DNA of 64,000 nt from Norana najaformis (taxonomy: Eukaryota > Annelida > Clitellata > Crassiclitellata > Hormogastridae): assembly GCA_964023275.1 (NCBI GenBank), contig OZ029914.1:9679561-9743560 (forward strand), read 5' to 3'. The notes beneath the pieces were generated by a model that did not search any database, was not told the origin of the DNA, and was given only the letters and a program-made list of their open reading frames with translations. Positions 32,772 through 43,599 of this stretch are shown here, one piece after another (the first letter of the stretch is position 1; every line of letters starts with the position of its first letter). Both the position numbers and the translations under genes were made by a program.

Positions 32772-34479
32772 ATGGCTACTTCCAGACGGAGCTGCATTAA
32801 CCATCCAGACATATTCTGCTACATTTGTGGGGAATACACACTAAAAGCAACCAGGAAACCGATTTCTGAGTTTGTAAAAAGAGCATATGTAGGTTATTTT
32901 GGTGTCAAACTTGGAGATCAAGATAAGCAATGGGCTCCTCATACAGTATGCAAAACTTGTATTGAACAATTGCGCCACTGGACAATTGGAAAGAGAAGCT
33001 GCCTGAAATTTGGTGTACCGATGGTTTGGAGGGAACAGATAAACCACTTGGACGACTGTTACTTTTGTATGGTTAATATCATAGGCATCAATCGAAATAA
33101 TCGTCACAAGTTGTCTTACCCTGATATACCTTCAGCCAGGAGACCTGTTCCGCATTCGGATATTGTACCAGTTCCACCTTTTCGCGAACTACCTCAGCTC
33201 TCAGACGATGACACTTGCATGTCCAATATCGGACAAGATGACGAAAGTGAAGAAAGTGGGGGCAGTGACAGTGATTTCCAATCAACTTCACACAGTGAAC
33301 GTTTTGACGAAAAAGAGTTGAGTGATCTGATCAGGGACTTAAATCTTTCCAAAGAGTCCTCTGAATTGCTTGCGTCCAGAGTAAAGGAAAAGAATGCACT
33401 TCAGCCTGGAACGAAAATTACAATTTATAGAAACAGAGAAAAGGATTTGCTGCCATTCGCCGACCGAAGACAACAACCTAGTATTCTGTAATGACATCAG
33501 CAACTTATTGAAGAAAATTGGTCTGTCGGATTACAGCCCAGATGAGTGGCGTCTTTTTATCGACAGCTGTTCAAAACGTAGTCTGAAATGTGTGCTTTTA
33601 AATAACGGCAACAAATTTGGTTCTATTCCAATCGGTCACTCCACCAGGATGAAAGAAGAGTACAATGCCATCTCTTTAGTACTGGAAAAGATAAAATACA
33701 AAGAACATCAATGGGTAATTTGTGTAGACTTGAAGATGGTAAATTTCCTCCGTGGTCAACAAAGTGGCTACACAAAGTATCCCTGCTTTTTGTGTCTTTG
33801 GGACAGTAGAGCCAAGCATGAACATTGGACAAGAAAAGATTGGCCTTCGAGGAAAGACATGGTGGTTGGAGCTCAAAATGTAATCAAGGAATCTTTGGTG
33901 GCACGAGATAGGATCATACTGCCACCACTACATATAAAGCTAGGCCTGATGAAAGAATTTGTCAGGGCTTTGAATAAAGAAGGTTCATGCTTCGAATACA
34001 TAGTACACAAGTTACCAGGAATTACAATGGAAAAATTGAAGGCTGGAATCTTCGATGGTCCACAGATCAGGCAACTTATGAATGACCCACTTTTCATACC
34101 ATCAATGAATGAAATCGAATCTTGTGCCTGGTCTTCCTTTGTTCTTGTAACTAAAAATTTTCTTGGCAACAAGAAGGCAGACAATTATGCACAACTAGTA
34201 GAGGATATGCTTCTTCATTTCAACAAGCTTGGCTGCAACATGAGCATTAAAGTCCATTATCTCCACAGTCACTTAGATCGCTTTCCAGAGAATCTTGGTG
34301 ACTTCAGCGAAGAGCAAGGTGAAAGATTTCACGAAGACATCAAAACAATGGAAAATCGATATCAAGGAAGATGGGATGCACACATGATGGCAGACTATTG
34401 CTGGAATATTATGCGCGATTGTTCCGGCAGATGCCACACTCGGAAATCGTACAAAAGGAGCTTCTTCGGTGTCGAATGA
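32772..34479 (+). pseudogene. DDE-type transposase-like protein, element 2 (one frameshift)
   Basis: About 568 residues if read through a one-base shift near 33455-33468. The first frame (32772-33491) holds the N-terminal Cys/His cluster (CINHPDIFCYICG, WAPHTVCKTC, HLDDCYFC). The second (open through 33394-34479) resumes at EDNNLVFCNDISNL. Numbering from the ATG at 33394: D57 (RLFIDSC), D112 (ICVDLK), C131/C134 (CFLCLW), H288/H291/H293 (HYLHSHL), E307/E310 (EEQGER). D57-D112 and D112-C131 spacings (55 and 19) equal those in element 1. The two proteins look roughly half identical by eye and so belong to different subfamilies. Function is inferred from these motifs and the flanking inverted repeats. 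Confidence 0.8.
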
Positions 34480-34591
34480 CTTGAAATTTTTATAACAAAC
34501 TTGTTCTGTTTGGTATCATATAAGTACAGTTTCAGGTACTACCATTTTCTTTTAAGTATTTGTATTATTATGTTTATTTAGTGTATCACAT

Positions 34592-34597
34592 AATAAA
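34592..34597 (+). terminator. Poly(A) signal of element 2
   Basis: AATAAA 113 bp after the transposase stop and before the right inverted repeat. Confidence 0.5.
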
Positions 34598-34678
34598 TTG
34601 AGCACTACATAATTATAGCTATAGCCTTATGTTTTATGGGCGAGCAGAGGCAAGGACTGGTATATGGCATAATGTTCT

Positions 34679-34796
34679 ATATCTCGAAAACTAGACCTGC
34701 TGGGAGAAAACTGGTGCCTTTTCTGGAATCAGCAGGTCAAATATACCCAGAAACAGTTCTAACATTTGAGGCAACAAATTATGTGTTGGCCAGTGT
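34679..34796 (-). repeat. Right terminal inverted repeat, element 2
   Basis: The complement starts ACACTGGCCAACACATAATT, then TTGTTGCCT, TTAGAACTGTT, GCTGATTCC and CAGGTCTAGTTT, and ends GAGATAT. Confidence 0.85.
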
Positions 34797-35464
34797 GATG
34801 ATAGCACGGTTCGTACACGGGGATCTTAAATGACAAGATCAAATGTGAAATGTGATAGCATACAAAAACAGATGACGAAGAAATACAAAAAAATACGCAA
34901 CAGATAAGATTTTGAGTGTTGGAGCTCCGTTTTTAGGTGGCGATACTGCTCTTTTAAGTTGCGGATCTCATTGTTCCAGTGGTCGATCTCAAGTCAGAGG
35001 TGCCGGATCTCAGAATAAAGGGGAAGGGGGTGATTCGGCTAAATTTTACCAGTGAAATGCTCGCCAAACTCTAAGAATATAATTTCCACACTGCCAAACT
35101 GCATTCTTATCAACGTTTGCTCAAAGAAAAGCCTCTCATTCATAGGCTCAAGCGAAGTAAAAGGGATCTGCTTTGGTGCTCTTCAACACGCGAAAATGAA
35201 ACATTCAGCATTTTTTGTGACTAGACTAGTATTGACACCTACATTGTGCTGTCAACTGTATAGTTTGTAGCCTCGGAGTTATTTTTGACGACAAATTGTC
35301 CTCATGTCACATCTTTCAATTTTTTCGGATTTCCCTTAAGGTTCTCTGCCGACTCTGTGACGTTCAGCTGCAGTCAGATGTAAAAGCCGGAGCCCAACAA
35401 AATCTCGAATCATTTTGATTAAAACTTTTTGATTAAATTAAATTACGTAACTTAAATATTCTAC

Positions 35465-35575
35465 CTGAAAATTCTTTCTGCAGTTCTTGTATTTGATTCA
35501 CGAGACGATGCTTCTCTTCTGTCCAAATTTTCCTCTCTTGCTTCAGTTTCTCTTTGAGTTCTGATATCGTGCCAT
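35465..35575 (-). CDS. Coiled-coil exon, 111 bp (copy d)
   Basis: Acceptor TTATGTTGTAG before ATGGCACG and donor TTTTCAG/GTAGAATATT; phase 1 in and out. Encodes DGTISELKEKLKQERKIWTE, then EKHRLVNQIQELQKEFSG, a heptad-rich helix. One of four 111-bp copies (also 39292, 42501, 44727). Confidence 0.7.
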
Positions 35576-35974
35576 CTACAACATAAAATCGATCTTAAAC
35601 ATTTTGTTTATATGGAACAAATATAATATTCAGTGAATATCAGAATTCAGAATTTAACGCTTCCTAACGGTAAGAAGCCAACTATAAACAAAGCATTTTG
35701 TAATTTAAAGCAGAATAAAAAATAACATTTATTTCTTAGAAATAGCCACAAAGATCGTGAAAAAAGCAGGTACCACGTAAAACAGTATATTTATTTAAGG
35801 CTTAGCTAATGACATGCATAGGACTAATGGTACAAGAACTAATGGTACAAGAACTTCAGAACGAATTTTCAGGTAACATATTTAAGTTACGTGGGCCCTA
35901 TTTAATTTAATCAAAGCATAATAGTTTCATGGAAACAAATAATTGAAAAAGAGGGAAGCACTGTTGCTGCTGCT

Positions 35975-36055
35975 GATGATGATGGTAGTAGTAGTAGTTG
36001 TTGTTGTTGTTGATGTTGTAGTAGTAGTGATAGTAGTTTTGATAATAATGATAAA
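35975..36055 (+). repeat. (GTA/GTT)n microsatellite
   Basis: Trinucleotide repeat at the position matching the GAT/GGT repeat in the duplicate unit at 39697-39795. Confidence 0.8.
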
Positions 36056-36239
36056 CCATCATTAGCCTCGATCGGTGTGCGAACCAGTATCCACGAGCGC
36101 AGAGGAGCATTTGACTCGCGGTTTATACTATGTAGCAAACCAGACAAGTAGTGCTAAAAGGAATATTAGAGAAATTTTAAGAAATTTTATAAGAACCCCT
36201 TTTAATCAATGATACACACCACTTCAGGATTCTTACATA

Positions 36240-36730
36240 AAAACGTGAAACAAAAGGCGACGAAGACGACGACGAAAATTAAAAACAAACGCAGACTGAA
36301 GCAGAAAATGACGTAAACAAACATACACACGAACAGAGAAACTGAGATAGAAAATAACTAGACAGACATAAGCACAGCAGGTGTTCAAGAACTTCCAACT
36401 ATCATTTATAGCACGTCGTTACATTTACAATGCATTTCTACACTATGAAAATTATTTAGAAATAATACTGGTTTTAATAAGACATAGAAATTGTGCATAA
36501 TGATTTAGATAAATAAATTATATCACTTGTGCATTTACTTTATGGAAGGAAAACATTTGTAGAATCCTTAGTATGGAGCACTGTAAATATTCATTATAAT
36601 TATTGAAAGCGACATTTTGCAATAAGCTTAAATGTGAATCTAATGATCGGCGCCCCATAGTTGCATTTACAGCAGACATCCTCACGTGCTTCACCGTTTT
36701 TTCTAAATAAAGCAAGATGCTGTAATCAAT
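36240..36730. repeat. Locus duplication unit, intron segment copy I
   Basis: Matches 43600-44105 over almost 500 bp: ACGTCGTTACATTT, ATAATGATTTAGATAAATAAAT, CGGCGCCCCATAGTTGCATT and AAATAAAGCAAGATGCTGTA in order. Small ORFs in both copies are not conserved as proteins. Confidence 0.8.
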
Positions 36731-36732
36731 TA

Positions 36733-36890
36733 TTTTGACGATTATTTTGACGATTATTTTTGACGATTATTTTTGACGATTATCTTTGACGATTATTTTT
36801 GACGATTATTTTTGACGATTATTTTTGACGATTATTCATACGATTAATTTTACAATTATTTTGACGATTACTTTGACGATTATTTTTGCC
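36733..36890 (+). repeat. TTTTTGACGATTA tandem repeat, about 15-bp unit
   Basis: About ten imperfect copies of a unit reading GACGATTATTTTT, present only in this copy of the duplicated intron. Confidence 0.85.
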
Positions 36891-37787
36891 ATCTACAAGA
36901 TAAAATCGATCTTAAAAATTTTGTTTTCACCAAGCCAATATCCCATTTAGTGGATATCAGAATGCAAAAATTAACGCTCAATAACGATAGGAAATCCTCT
37001 GAAGACGAAGCACTTAGTAATTCATTGTAGATAAACATAAATTAACTGACATATACCGTGTAAATGGCTACAAATGGCGTTGCCTTTCGTGGCATTCAAG
37101 TTTGTTCTGCATGATCTGGACGAGATGTAACCGTACCAGATGATTTTTTATATTCTCCGGACATTTTTTAAAATCAGGAAGAATCAGGTCTATACCTGGG
37201 GGCCTAAAATAATAATATTAAAATGTGTGCGAATTGTGCATTTGCAAAACCTTTTGCATGATCGCCAGCCATTGCCATTTTCCTGTACATGAATCCTGAA
37301 TAAAAAAAAACTAAATTCACTAGCACCGTGATCACTGTAGGTTGTCAGACCTAGCGCCATATGGAGACGAAGTTTTCCGAAGTTGTCATTTAAAATAAGC
37401 CATTTTGCTTTACAGTAATGAACATTTACTTTTGATCCCAGTGATAAGTTGTCTCGATTTATAAACAAAACTCCTTACAGGAGCATGCTCGAAGAAAAAA
37501 GGTATTTCTAGAAACTTGATCTAAAATGTTATTTAGGCAACCTCTATCCGTTAGCAGATTCTAATGCTTCTCATGACTTGCCTCCATCAGCTTTCTTATC
37601 CTACTTAATTCCTTTAGAACTTTTCCTCCACTCTGTTTTCGTAGATCTTTGCTTTTCTTCTGCCACTGCTCAAGTTGCCTAGAAAGAGCATCAACACGTC
37701 TTCTTGACTCGTCTAGTTCGGTAGCTGTCGTCTTGAACGTTTCATCGAGATGGCGCTGGTTGTTTCTAAGCTATCATAATTCTTCGG
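36891..37787 (-). pseudogene. Duplicated intron and decayed terminal coiled-coil exon
   Basis: Matches 44838-45570: the TCTACAA.ATAAAA.C(A)GATCTTAAA start, the GATCCCAGTGAT block and then the terminal exon sequence at 37562-37787. The exon copy has indels and stops, for example around 37610-37650, and is cut at about 37787 by a LINE endonuclease fragment. The functional counterpart is 45344-45711. Confidence 0.75.
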
Positions 37788-38430
37788 TCGGCTCAGGACG
37801 TGTTGGACCTGACACTAGCTGCTTCGAACCAAAGACGTCAAGTATACTTGACGTCTTTGGTTCGAAGCAACTGTATACAGTGGTAAGATGGTCGCAGATG
37901 CTGGTGGACCTCTTGTTTCCAGGGCAGTAGAAATCTCCGCAGATGATGAGACGATCGCTGCCAGTCACAGAGGTAATTGCTGCAAGAAGGTTGCTGAATT
38001 TATGGTAGAAGTCGTTAAGGTTCGAATCTGGCCATTGGTAGATGTCGATGAAGAGGAATGGGAAGATGCTAGTGACAATGCGAACACCTTGGAAGTGGAA
38101 CTGCTTGTTGTCATCGTTTTCTGAAGCGGATGAGTTCTGACGGGGAGCGTCTCACGGTGGTTGATCACCAGACAGCTGCCGCTGCCAGTTTATCCAGAGG
38201 CAGAACAGTGGACATGTCTGGTCATGCACCCTGGCGTAGCCATGTCGTATTTGATGGCGTTTGGATCTTCACCAGAAATGCAAGTCTCACAGACACCCAA
38301 CACCTCTAACTAGTTTGACGATACCAGGTCGAAAATGATTGCAGCTTTGTCGACGGAGCTGAGAAGGACACAAAAAGTCATGGTGTTCTGCGACTTCACC
38401 TCAACCACAAGTCATGCTACTGTATGACAT
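37788..38430 (-). pseudogene. LINE endonuclease fragment containing a perfect palindrome
   Basis: Minus-strand translation in shifting frames gives the start of an APE-type endonuclease (AAIIFDLVSSN; LGVCETCISGEDPNAIKYDM at about 38300-38240). It continues NHRETLPVRTHPLQ (38160), IYQWPDSNLNDFYHKFSNLL and SDRLIICGDFYCPGNKR (about 38060-37900), then QLVSGPTRPEP (about 37825-37790). This order is that of a LINE endonuclease up to its PTR motif. A 48-bp palindrome at 37821-37868 interrupts it. No downstream RT follows. Confidence 0.8.
37821..37868. repeat. Perfect 48-bp palindrome
   Basis: Two 24-bp arms with no spacer. The left arm starts GCTTCGAACCAAAGACGTCA and the centre is AAGTATACTT. Every position pairs. 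Confidence 0.95.
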
Positions 38431-39291
38431 CCAGTTGCGCCAAATACACTCGACCTGCTTCAGTGGTTAAATTGCTCAAAATGAAATCGTGGATCTCCAA
38501 ATTTTTGCACTTCTGAAACCTAAGCCTATCTGGCGAATTTATTACCAACGCGTGCTATTCGCTATTCGGATAAAACAAATATTGAATGAAACATGAGCCA
38601 AAACGTTGATTATTGTAATCAACAACAGATTCACCTAAAACCATCAAATAACACGTTACATAAGACTAGACTAGATCAAATGTCAACTGTGATAGCAAAA
38701 CAGGAACAGATAACAAAAAAGTACAAAAAGTACCCAAAGATAAGATTTTGGGTATTTGATCTCCGCTTTTAGGTGACGGTAGGCCTACTTCTCTTTTAGG
38801 TGGCGGAACTCATTATTCCGGTGGTGGATCTCAAGTTAGAGGTGCCGGATCTGGGATCGGGAGCGGAGGGGAATCCGGCTGAATTTAATCAGTGAGCTGC
38901 TTGCCTAATTCTTTGGGTCTTATTTTCACAATGCCAAGCTGCATTCTTATCAACATTTTCTGAATTAATAGCCTCTCACTTAGGCTCAAGCGAAGTAAAA
39001 GGGTTTGCTTTGAAACTCTTCAACACATGAAGACTCTTCAGCACTTTTTGGCTTGACTTGATGGGCACCTGTATTGTGCCGTCTACTTTAGTTTGCAACC
39101 TCGGAATTATTTTTCACGAGAAGTTGTCATCATGGCACATCTCTCAATTTGTTCAGACTTTTCTTAATACTGTGTCGACTCTGTGATGTCCAGCTGCAGT
39201 CATATCACAAAACAGTTGCCAATCAACATTTCTAAAATAGTTTGATTAAAACAGTTTAATTGAATTAAATTACGTAACGTAAATTATCTAC

Positions 39292-39402
39292 CTGATAATT
39301 CTTTCTGTAGTGCTTGCATTTGATTCATGAGATGCTCCTTCTCTTCTGCCCATACTTTCGCTTCTTGCTCCAGTTTCTCTTTATGTTCTGAAACCATTCC
39401 AT
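39292..39402 (-). pseudogene. Coiled-coil exon, 111 bp (copy c), acceptor lost
   Basis: Open frame reading DGMVSEHKEKLEQEAKVWAE, then EKEHLMNQMQALQKELSG, with a good donor (TTATCAG/GTAGATAAT). The base pair just before the exon is TG, not AG (GTTTATG before ATGGAATG), because the TTGTAG present in sister copies is missing. It is therefore probably not spliced in. Confidence 0.65.
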
Positions 39403-39696
39403 CATAAACAATTTGGTTATGTGAAATATACCATTCAGCCGATATTAAAATGCAGAAATTAACGCTTGTTAACGACAATAAACCATCTAAAAATGAAGCA
39501 TTTTGTGGTTTGTAATAGATTAATATCCGATAACTAATTTATATCTTCGAAATAGCTACAAAGTTCGTGAGAAAAAAAACAGGTACTACGTGAAAACAGA
39601 ACTTTTATTTAAGGTTAAGCTAATGACATGCATAAGTTAAATCAGCTTAATGATCTCGTGGAAACAAATAATTGAAAAAGAAGAGACACTGTTGTT

Positions 39697-39701
39697 GACG
39701 A

Positions 39702-39735
<34 letters not shown>

Positions 39736-39795
39736 GGTGGTCGTCGTCGTAGTAGTAGTAGTAATGGTAGTAGTAGTCGTAATAGTAGCAGTAGT
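39697..39795 (+). repeat. (GAT/GGT/GTC/GTA)n microsatellite
   Basis: Compound trinucleotide repeat. The poly-Val/Met and poly-His ORFs across it are artefacts. Confidence 0.9.
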
Positions 39796-39944
39796 ATACT
39801 TTAAAAAAATAGGTCGTCATTTTCTTCTGTTCCTTTGTATTTATATTGTCCAAAATGATTGAGATAGATATTGCTCAAATGTTTTGTGTGTACTAAGATC
39901 AGCCTCTTCAATTTTTAGCTCAGTCATTGCATATGAGTGTTTAC

Positions 39945-40082
39945 CTCTTTTCAATTCTTTATCAAGATCGGATTTGCGTTCTTCACACTTCTTCTGCTCT
40001 GAAAGTAATTCCTGTTTTTCCTCTTTTTCCTTCTCCAATTCTAACTGTTTCTGCCATAAACGTTTCTTTAACATTTCGTTCT
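39945..40082 (-). CDS. Coiled-coil exon, 138 bp
   Basis: Acceptor CTTTTTCAG before AGAACGAAATG and donor AAAAGAG/GTAAACACT; phase 1 in and out. Encodes ENEMLKKRLWQKQLELEKEK, then EEKQELLSEQKKCEERKSDL, then DKELKRG, a strongly charged heptad-like helix. Confidence 0.75.
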
Positions 40083-40304
40083 CTGAAAAAGGAAAAAATT
40101 AATTTGTAGCTTAAAATTGCGACACTTCTGCCCTTTTTGCTGCTCATAATGACATCATAATGTTCTACGGATAAGGGTGACTTGACATCAGGTATGGTGA
40201 TGACCGATAATAGACTACTTAACATTCGAAATCTAAATTTCTACAACTGGGCACTCCACAGCGACTTAAGTAGTTTGAATGGATTAAATCTTTAAACCCG
40301 GGCG

Positions 40305-40910
40305 ACTCACTTGTCAAATTGGTTGATGTTGCTAGCAACTTAGACGTTGTTTATAATTCTACTATGTCTCTCACCAACTATGTAAATGGTATTTGTAAGT
40401 CGTCATACATGTATATTCATGACATGTGCAGAATTAGACATTATGTCACCATGCCTTCAGTGATACCTCTGGCAAAAATATCTGTTGCCTTGCTTACTGT
40501 AACTAGCTTTTAACTGGTATCACAAGATCAGATTTGCAGAAACTCCAGAGAGTTCAGAACTTCGTCTAGAGCTATAATTCGCAAGTCAAAATATGAGCGC
40601 ATAACCTCTGAACTATAATGTCTGCACTTGCTTCCTGTTCGGCAAGGGAGCTGTTTCAAATTGGGGCTCATAGTTTATAAAACATTGAACAGTGGCCAAC
40701 CACAATACATAAAATCAGTTCTCGCTCCCAAACGTATCGTTATTCAACTAGTCAACTGATTGCCTATCTCTAGTGATACCTGAGACTAGAACTGTTGCTT
40801 GTAAACGGGATTTTCGGTTGCTAGACAAAGATTTTGGGACACTAAGATGAGTGTGTCTGCTAGAGCAGAAAAGGCGCTATGAAAAGTGTGCAGTATGACG
40901 ATTGTGGGTT
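40305..40910 (+). pseudogene. LINE thumb and C-terminus remnant
   Basis: Reads SYMYIHDMCRIRHYVTMPSV around 40400-40460. It continues through a frameshifted SDLQKLQRVQNF (40530) and LLPVRQGSCFKLGLIVYKTL (40628-40687) to GFSVA and FWDT near 40840. The order matches the end of a non-LTR RT. It lies in the opposite orientation to the surrounding exons, within an intron. Confidence 0.7.
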
Positions 40911-41860
40911 AACTTTTTATGCTCCGCTTAGCGCTTGTAGGTTAGAGGCCTGTTTGAGAGTGAACGCAACACGTGAAAGAGATAGTGCGCAATTAATCCA
41001 AAAAGGAATCATGAAAGTGTTCTCCAGGCTACATGAGTAAGAGAACGAGAAAGTCGGTTAGTTCAAGGTAGAAGCCTCAACCGAGGGAATGCAGGTCACT
41101 GGAAACTATCAGGCCAATGAGCCGTATGCAACCGGATGAATGCTAGAGAAGAAAGAGGATCGAAATCAATGATGAAGAAATTATAATAATTTTTTTGTTA
41201 AAGTAAAGTTGGACAGCTGGTGTAAAATGCTGTGTTATCATACAGTCGATAAAGTATGTGTGTTTATGGTGTATTTTAACACGAGTGTAGTAAATATATT
41301 TGTGTAATGTTTGGGACATTTCCTTTGTTCGTTATAAGATAAGCTATAGTTATTCTTACGAACACTGCAGTAAGACTAAGGCATTGCCATAACGTATCCA
41401 TAGGTTCATTTCTCTATGGCAACAGCATTTAGTTGACCAGACTCTTTTATCAGAGAATTCATATGGCTAGATTCTTCACTACAGCTGCCAGTTTCAGCAA
41501 TGCTAGTTTAGATCCTGCATCACGGGCTATGTTAGTTCGAGACAGAAATCTCTAATATAATGTCAAGAAAGGAGTGGACACTAATTGCTTCTTCAATATA
41601 TATGCGCTGGAAGTAAGACTTTTATTAAAGCAAATTTAAACAGGCCACACACTGTGCGAAATAATGCTTTTGGAGATAGTAACATCAAATTTCTGATTTC
41701 TTATCTGTAGTTAAATTAGCTTTTTTTCGTATTTTAAAAGACAGCGAGTTTATTTTCCAATTCAGGACCACCCTTCATTATTGCTGGACCTTCAGGTCGG
41801 TAATCATAATTCTGTGTTATGGTAACTTTAGAATAATACTAAAAATAAATCATTTCTTGC

Positions 41861-42157
41861 CTTCAGATAAAGTCATTTTCGTGAGGATATGCTGATAGAT
41901 GTAAGTGTTTTCTTTCTGCAGTGCTTGTAGTACAACGGTAAAAGCTCTGTTGTGCATACAGGTGAATAAATCGTGAAGAAGAGCTCGACAGCGATCTTGC
42001 GGCGTTGAGGTTTCTGCTTTTATTTTTCTCCATTGTGCGATGGTGATTATTTCATCTTGCAGCAAAAAGTCGCTCAATCGATCTGGGTCAACATTGGCTA
42101 TAAATATTGCTTGTGTGTTGTAAATACGACTCTTTATTTCATCATTGGTCAAGGGCT
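41861..42157 (-). CDS. CARD exon C
   Basis: Acceptor ACGTTTTAG before AGCCCTTGACC; phase 1. Encodes about 99 residues: DEIKSRIYNTQAIFIANVDP, then DRLSDFLLQDEIITIAQWRK, then a helix with CRALLHDLF and AFTVVLQALQKENTYIYQHI. This is the six-helix CARD pattern (LLxxxIIT, RALLxxL, F..vLQAL). CARDs assemble with other CARDs in apoptosis and innate-immune complexes. The exon ends at SEG followed by GCAAGA, a possible GC-type donor; if unspliced, translation stops five codons later at 41850. The phase matches its neighbours. Confidence 0.8.
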
Positions 42158-42500
42158 CTAAAACGTAATTGTAAGCTTAAGATTATCGTATTTTAAATAT
42201 CAGACTATCGATTATTTAACTAAATCGGCATTGGTCATCAGTCGCCTGGATATCTTTTACTCGCCTCTTACCGTTATCACAAAGTCAAATATGCAGAAAC
42301 TTCAGAGTTCAGAACTCTTTGGCTTGAGCCATAATTGATTCGTCATAACATTATCACAATAACGGATTTCCTTAAGATTCTCTCCCCACTCTGTGACGTT
42401 CAGCTGCAGTCAGATCTAAAAGCCGGAGCCCAACAAAATCTCGAAAACATTACGATTAAAACTTTTTGATTAAATTAAATACGTGACATAAATTATCTAC

Positions 42501-42611
42501 CTGAAAATTCTTTCTGGAGTTCTTGCATTTGATTGACGAGCTGCTCCTTCTCTTCTGCCCATACTTTCCTCTCTTGCTCCAATTTCTCTTTGAGTTCTGA
42601 CACCGTGCTAT
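42501..42611 (-). CDS. Coiled-coil exon, 111 bp (copy b)
   Basis: Acceptor TTATGTTCTAG before ATAGCACG and donor TTTTCAG/GTAGATAAT; phase 1 in and out. Encodes DSTVSELKEKLEQERKVWAE, then EKEQLVNQMQELQKEFSG. Confidence 0.75.
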
Positions 42612-42970
42612 CTAGAACATAAAATCTATATTAATAGTTACTGGCCTAGTTTTTAGAGTTATTTAAATTTATCTGCTAATCGGCGCCAAATAGTCGTATA
42701 CACAAGAGACGTCATATTTCAATTTGAAAATCTATAGATAAACGCAATACCATAATCCTATGAAATTTGAATCTACTCTTTGGTTTAGTGTAACACTGAT
42801 TGACGGTAGTATTCTGTTCTAAGGTTAACTTTACTGTCTAAAACAAAGACAAAATTAAATTTTGCCTTGAAAATTACAAATTTGAAAAGTTAGTAACTAG
42901 TTCAATTCAACTTTGAAAGATTATAGTTTATCTCGGCTACTGCATGAGATTACAGATAAAACCTTTATAC

Positions 42971-43111
42971 CAAATAATCTTCGCTGGTCTTGAAATTGAT
43001 TGATAAGCTGATTTTTCGCTCTTCTTTCGTCTTCGAGTTGATTGGTAAATTCTTCCTTCTCCTTTTTCTCTTGCTCAAGGTTTTGCTCAATAACCTGCAT
43101 TTTTTCTCTAC
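42971..43111 (-). CDS. Coiled-coil exon, 141 bp
   Basis: Acceptor GCTGGTACAG before GTAGAGAAAA and donor TTATTTG/GTATAAAGG; phase 1 in and out. Encodes GREKMQVIEQNLEQEKKEKE, then EFTNQLEDERRAKNQLINQF, then QDQRRLFG. Confidence 0.75.
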
Positions 43112-43599
43112 CTGTACCAGCACAATGCAGAACATTTTCATTTACACAAATTATTTGACACTGAAAGATAGTTTGTGGATACGAAAGGTGCTCTATTCGT
43201 TTGAAAACTCTATATTTGAAGTCGAAAGTGAAATAGTTTTTGGGAAGTTGTACAGATATTTATGATTCTGTTCGTTTCACTTATTTTGCAAAGCATAGAA
43301 GTATGTATGTCTGTGCTGAATTTGGATCTGTTATCAATATTAACGTTATTCAAAAAATTAACTATTATTTCGACAAAATTAATGTGTATTACATTTCTCA
43401 AAATTCCTTACTTACTATATAAAATTTGGAATATTTAGAAAGAAAAACTTTCTAAACATGACTAAGGAATCTAATGTAAATGAGACGCCGATAATTGTTA
43501 CGAGAATGACGAGTGAAAAAGGCGCCGAAAACAAAAACGACATGTTTAGTTTATCATATATCCTTCGAAAACTACAAATATTTTCCACAACCAGAAAAG

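Larger units (their letters stand above)
32166..34796 (+). mobile_element. DNA transposon, ACACTGG-type TIR, element 2
   Basis: 2,631 bp with terminal inverted repeats starting ACACTGGCCAACA on both sides (exact for 13 bp) and alignable with small gaps for about 120 bp (32166-32293 with the complement of 34679-34796). The inner part includes the GCTGATTC block shared with element 1 and CAGGTCTAGTTT. It is flanked by GATGATA on both sides (32159-32165 and 34797-34803), a 7-bp target duplication made ambiguous by lying in the (GAT)n tail of the LINE. It has a TATA box, one ORF (single frameshift) and a poly(A) signal. Confidence 0.88.
34832..36130. repeat. Locus duplication unit, copy I
   Basis: Matches 38660-39830 over most of its length: GGTGCCGGATCT, AGGCTCAAGCGAAGTAAAAG and ACAAATAATTGAAAAAGA blocks occur in the same order about 3.8 kb apart. 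It carries a decayed plus-strand LINE thumb (34990-35420, reading IGSSEVKG and LGVIFDDKLSS), a minus-strand coiled-coil exon and a trinucleotide repeat. A third partial copy lies at 42365-42640. Confidence 0.8.
38660..39830. repeat. Locus duplication unit, copy II
   Basis: Counterpart of 34832-36130 with the same LINE thumb fragment, coiled-coil exon and trinucleotide repeat. Confidence 0.8.
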
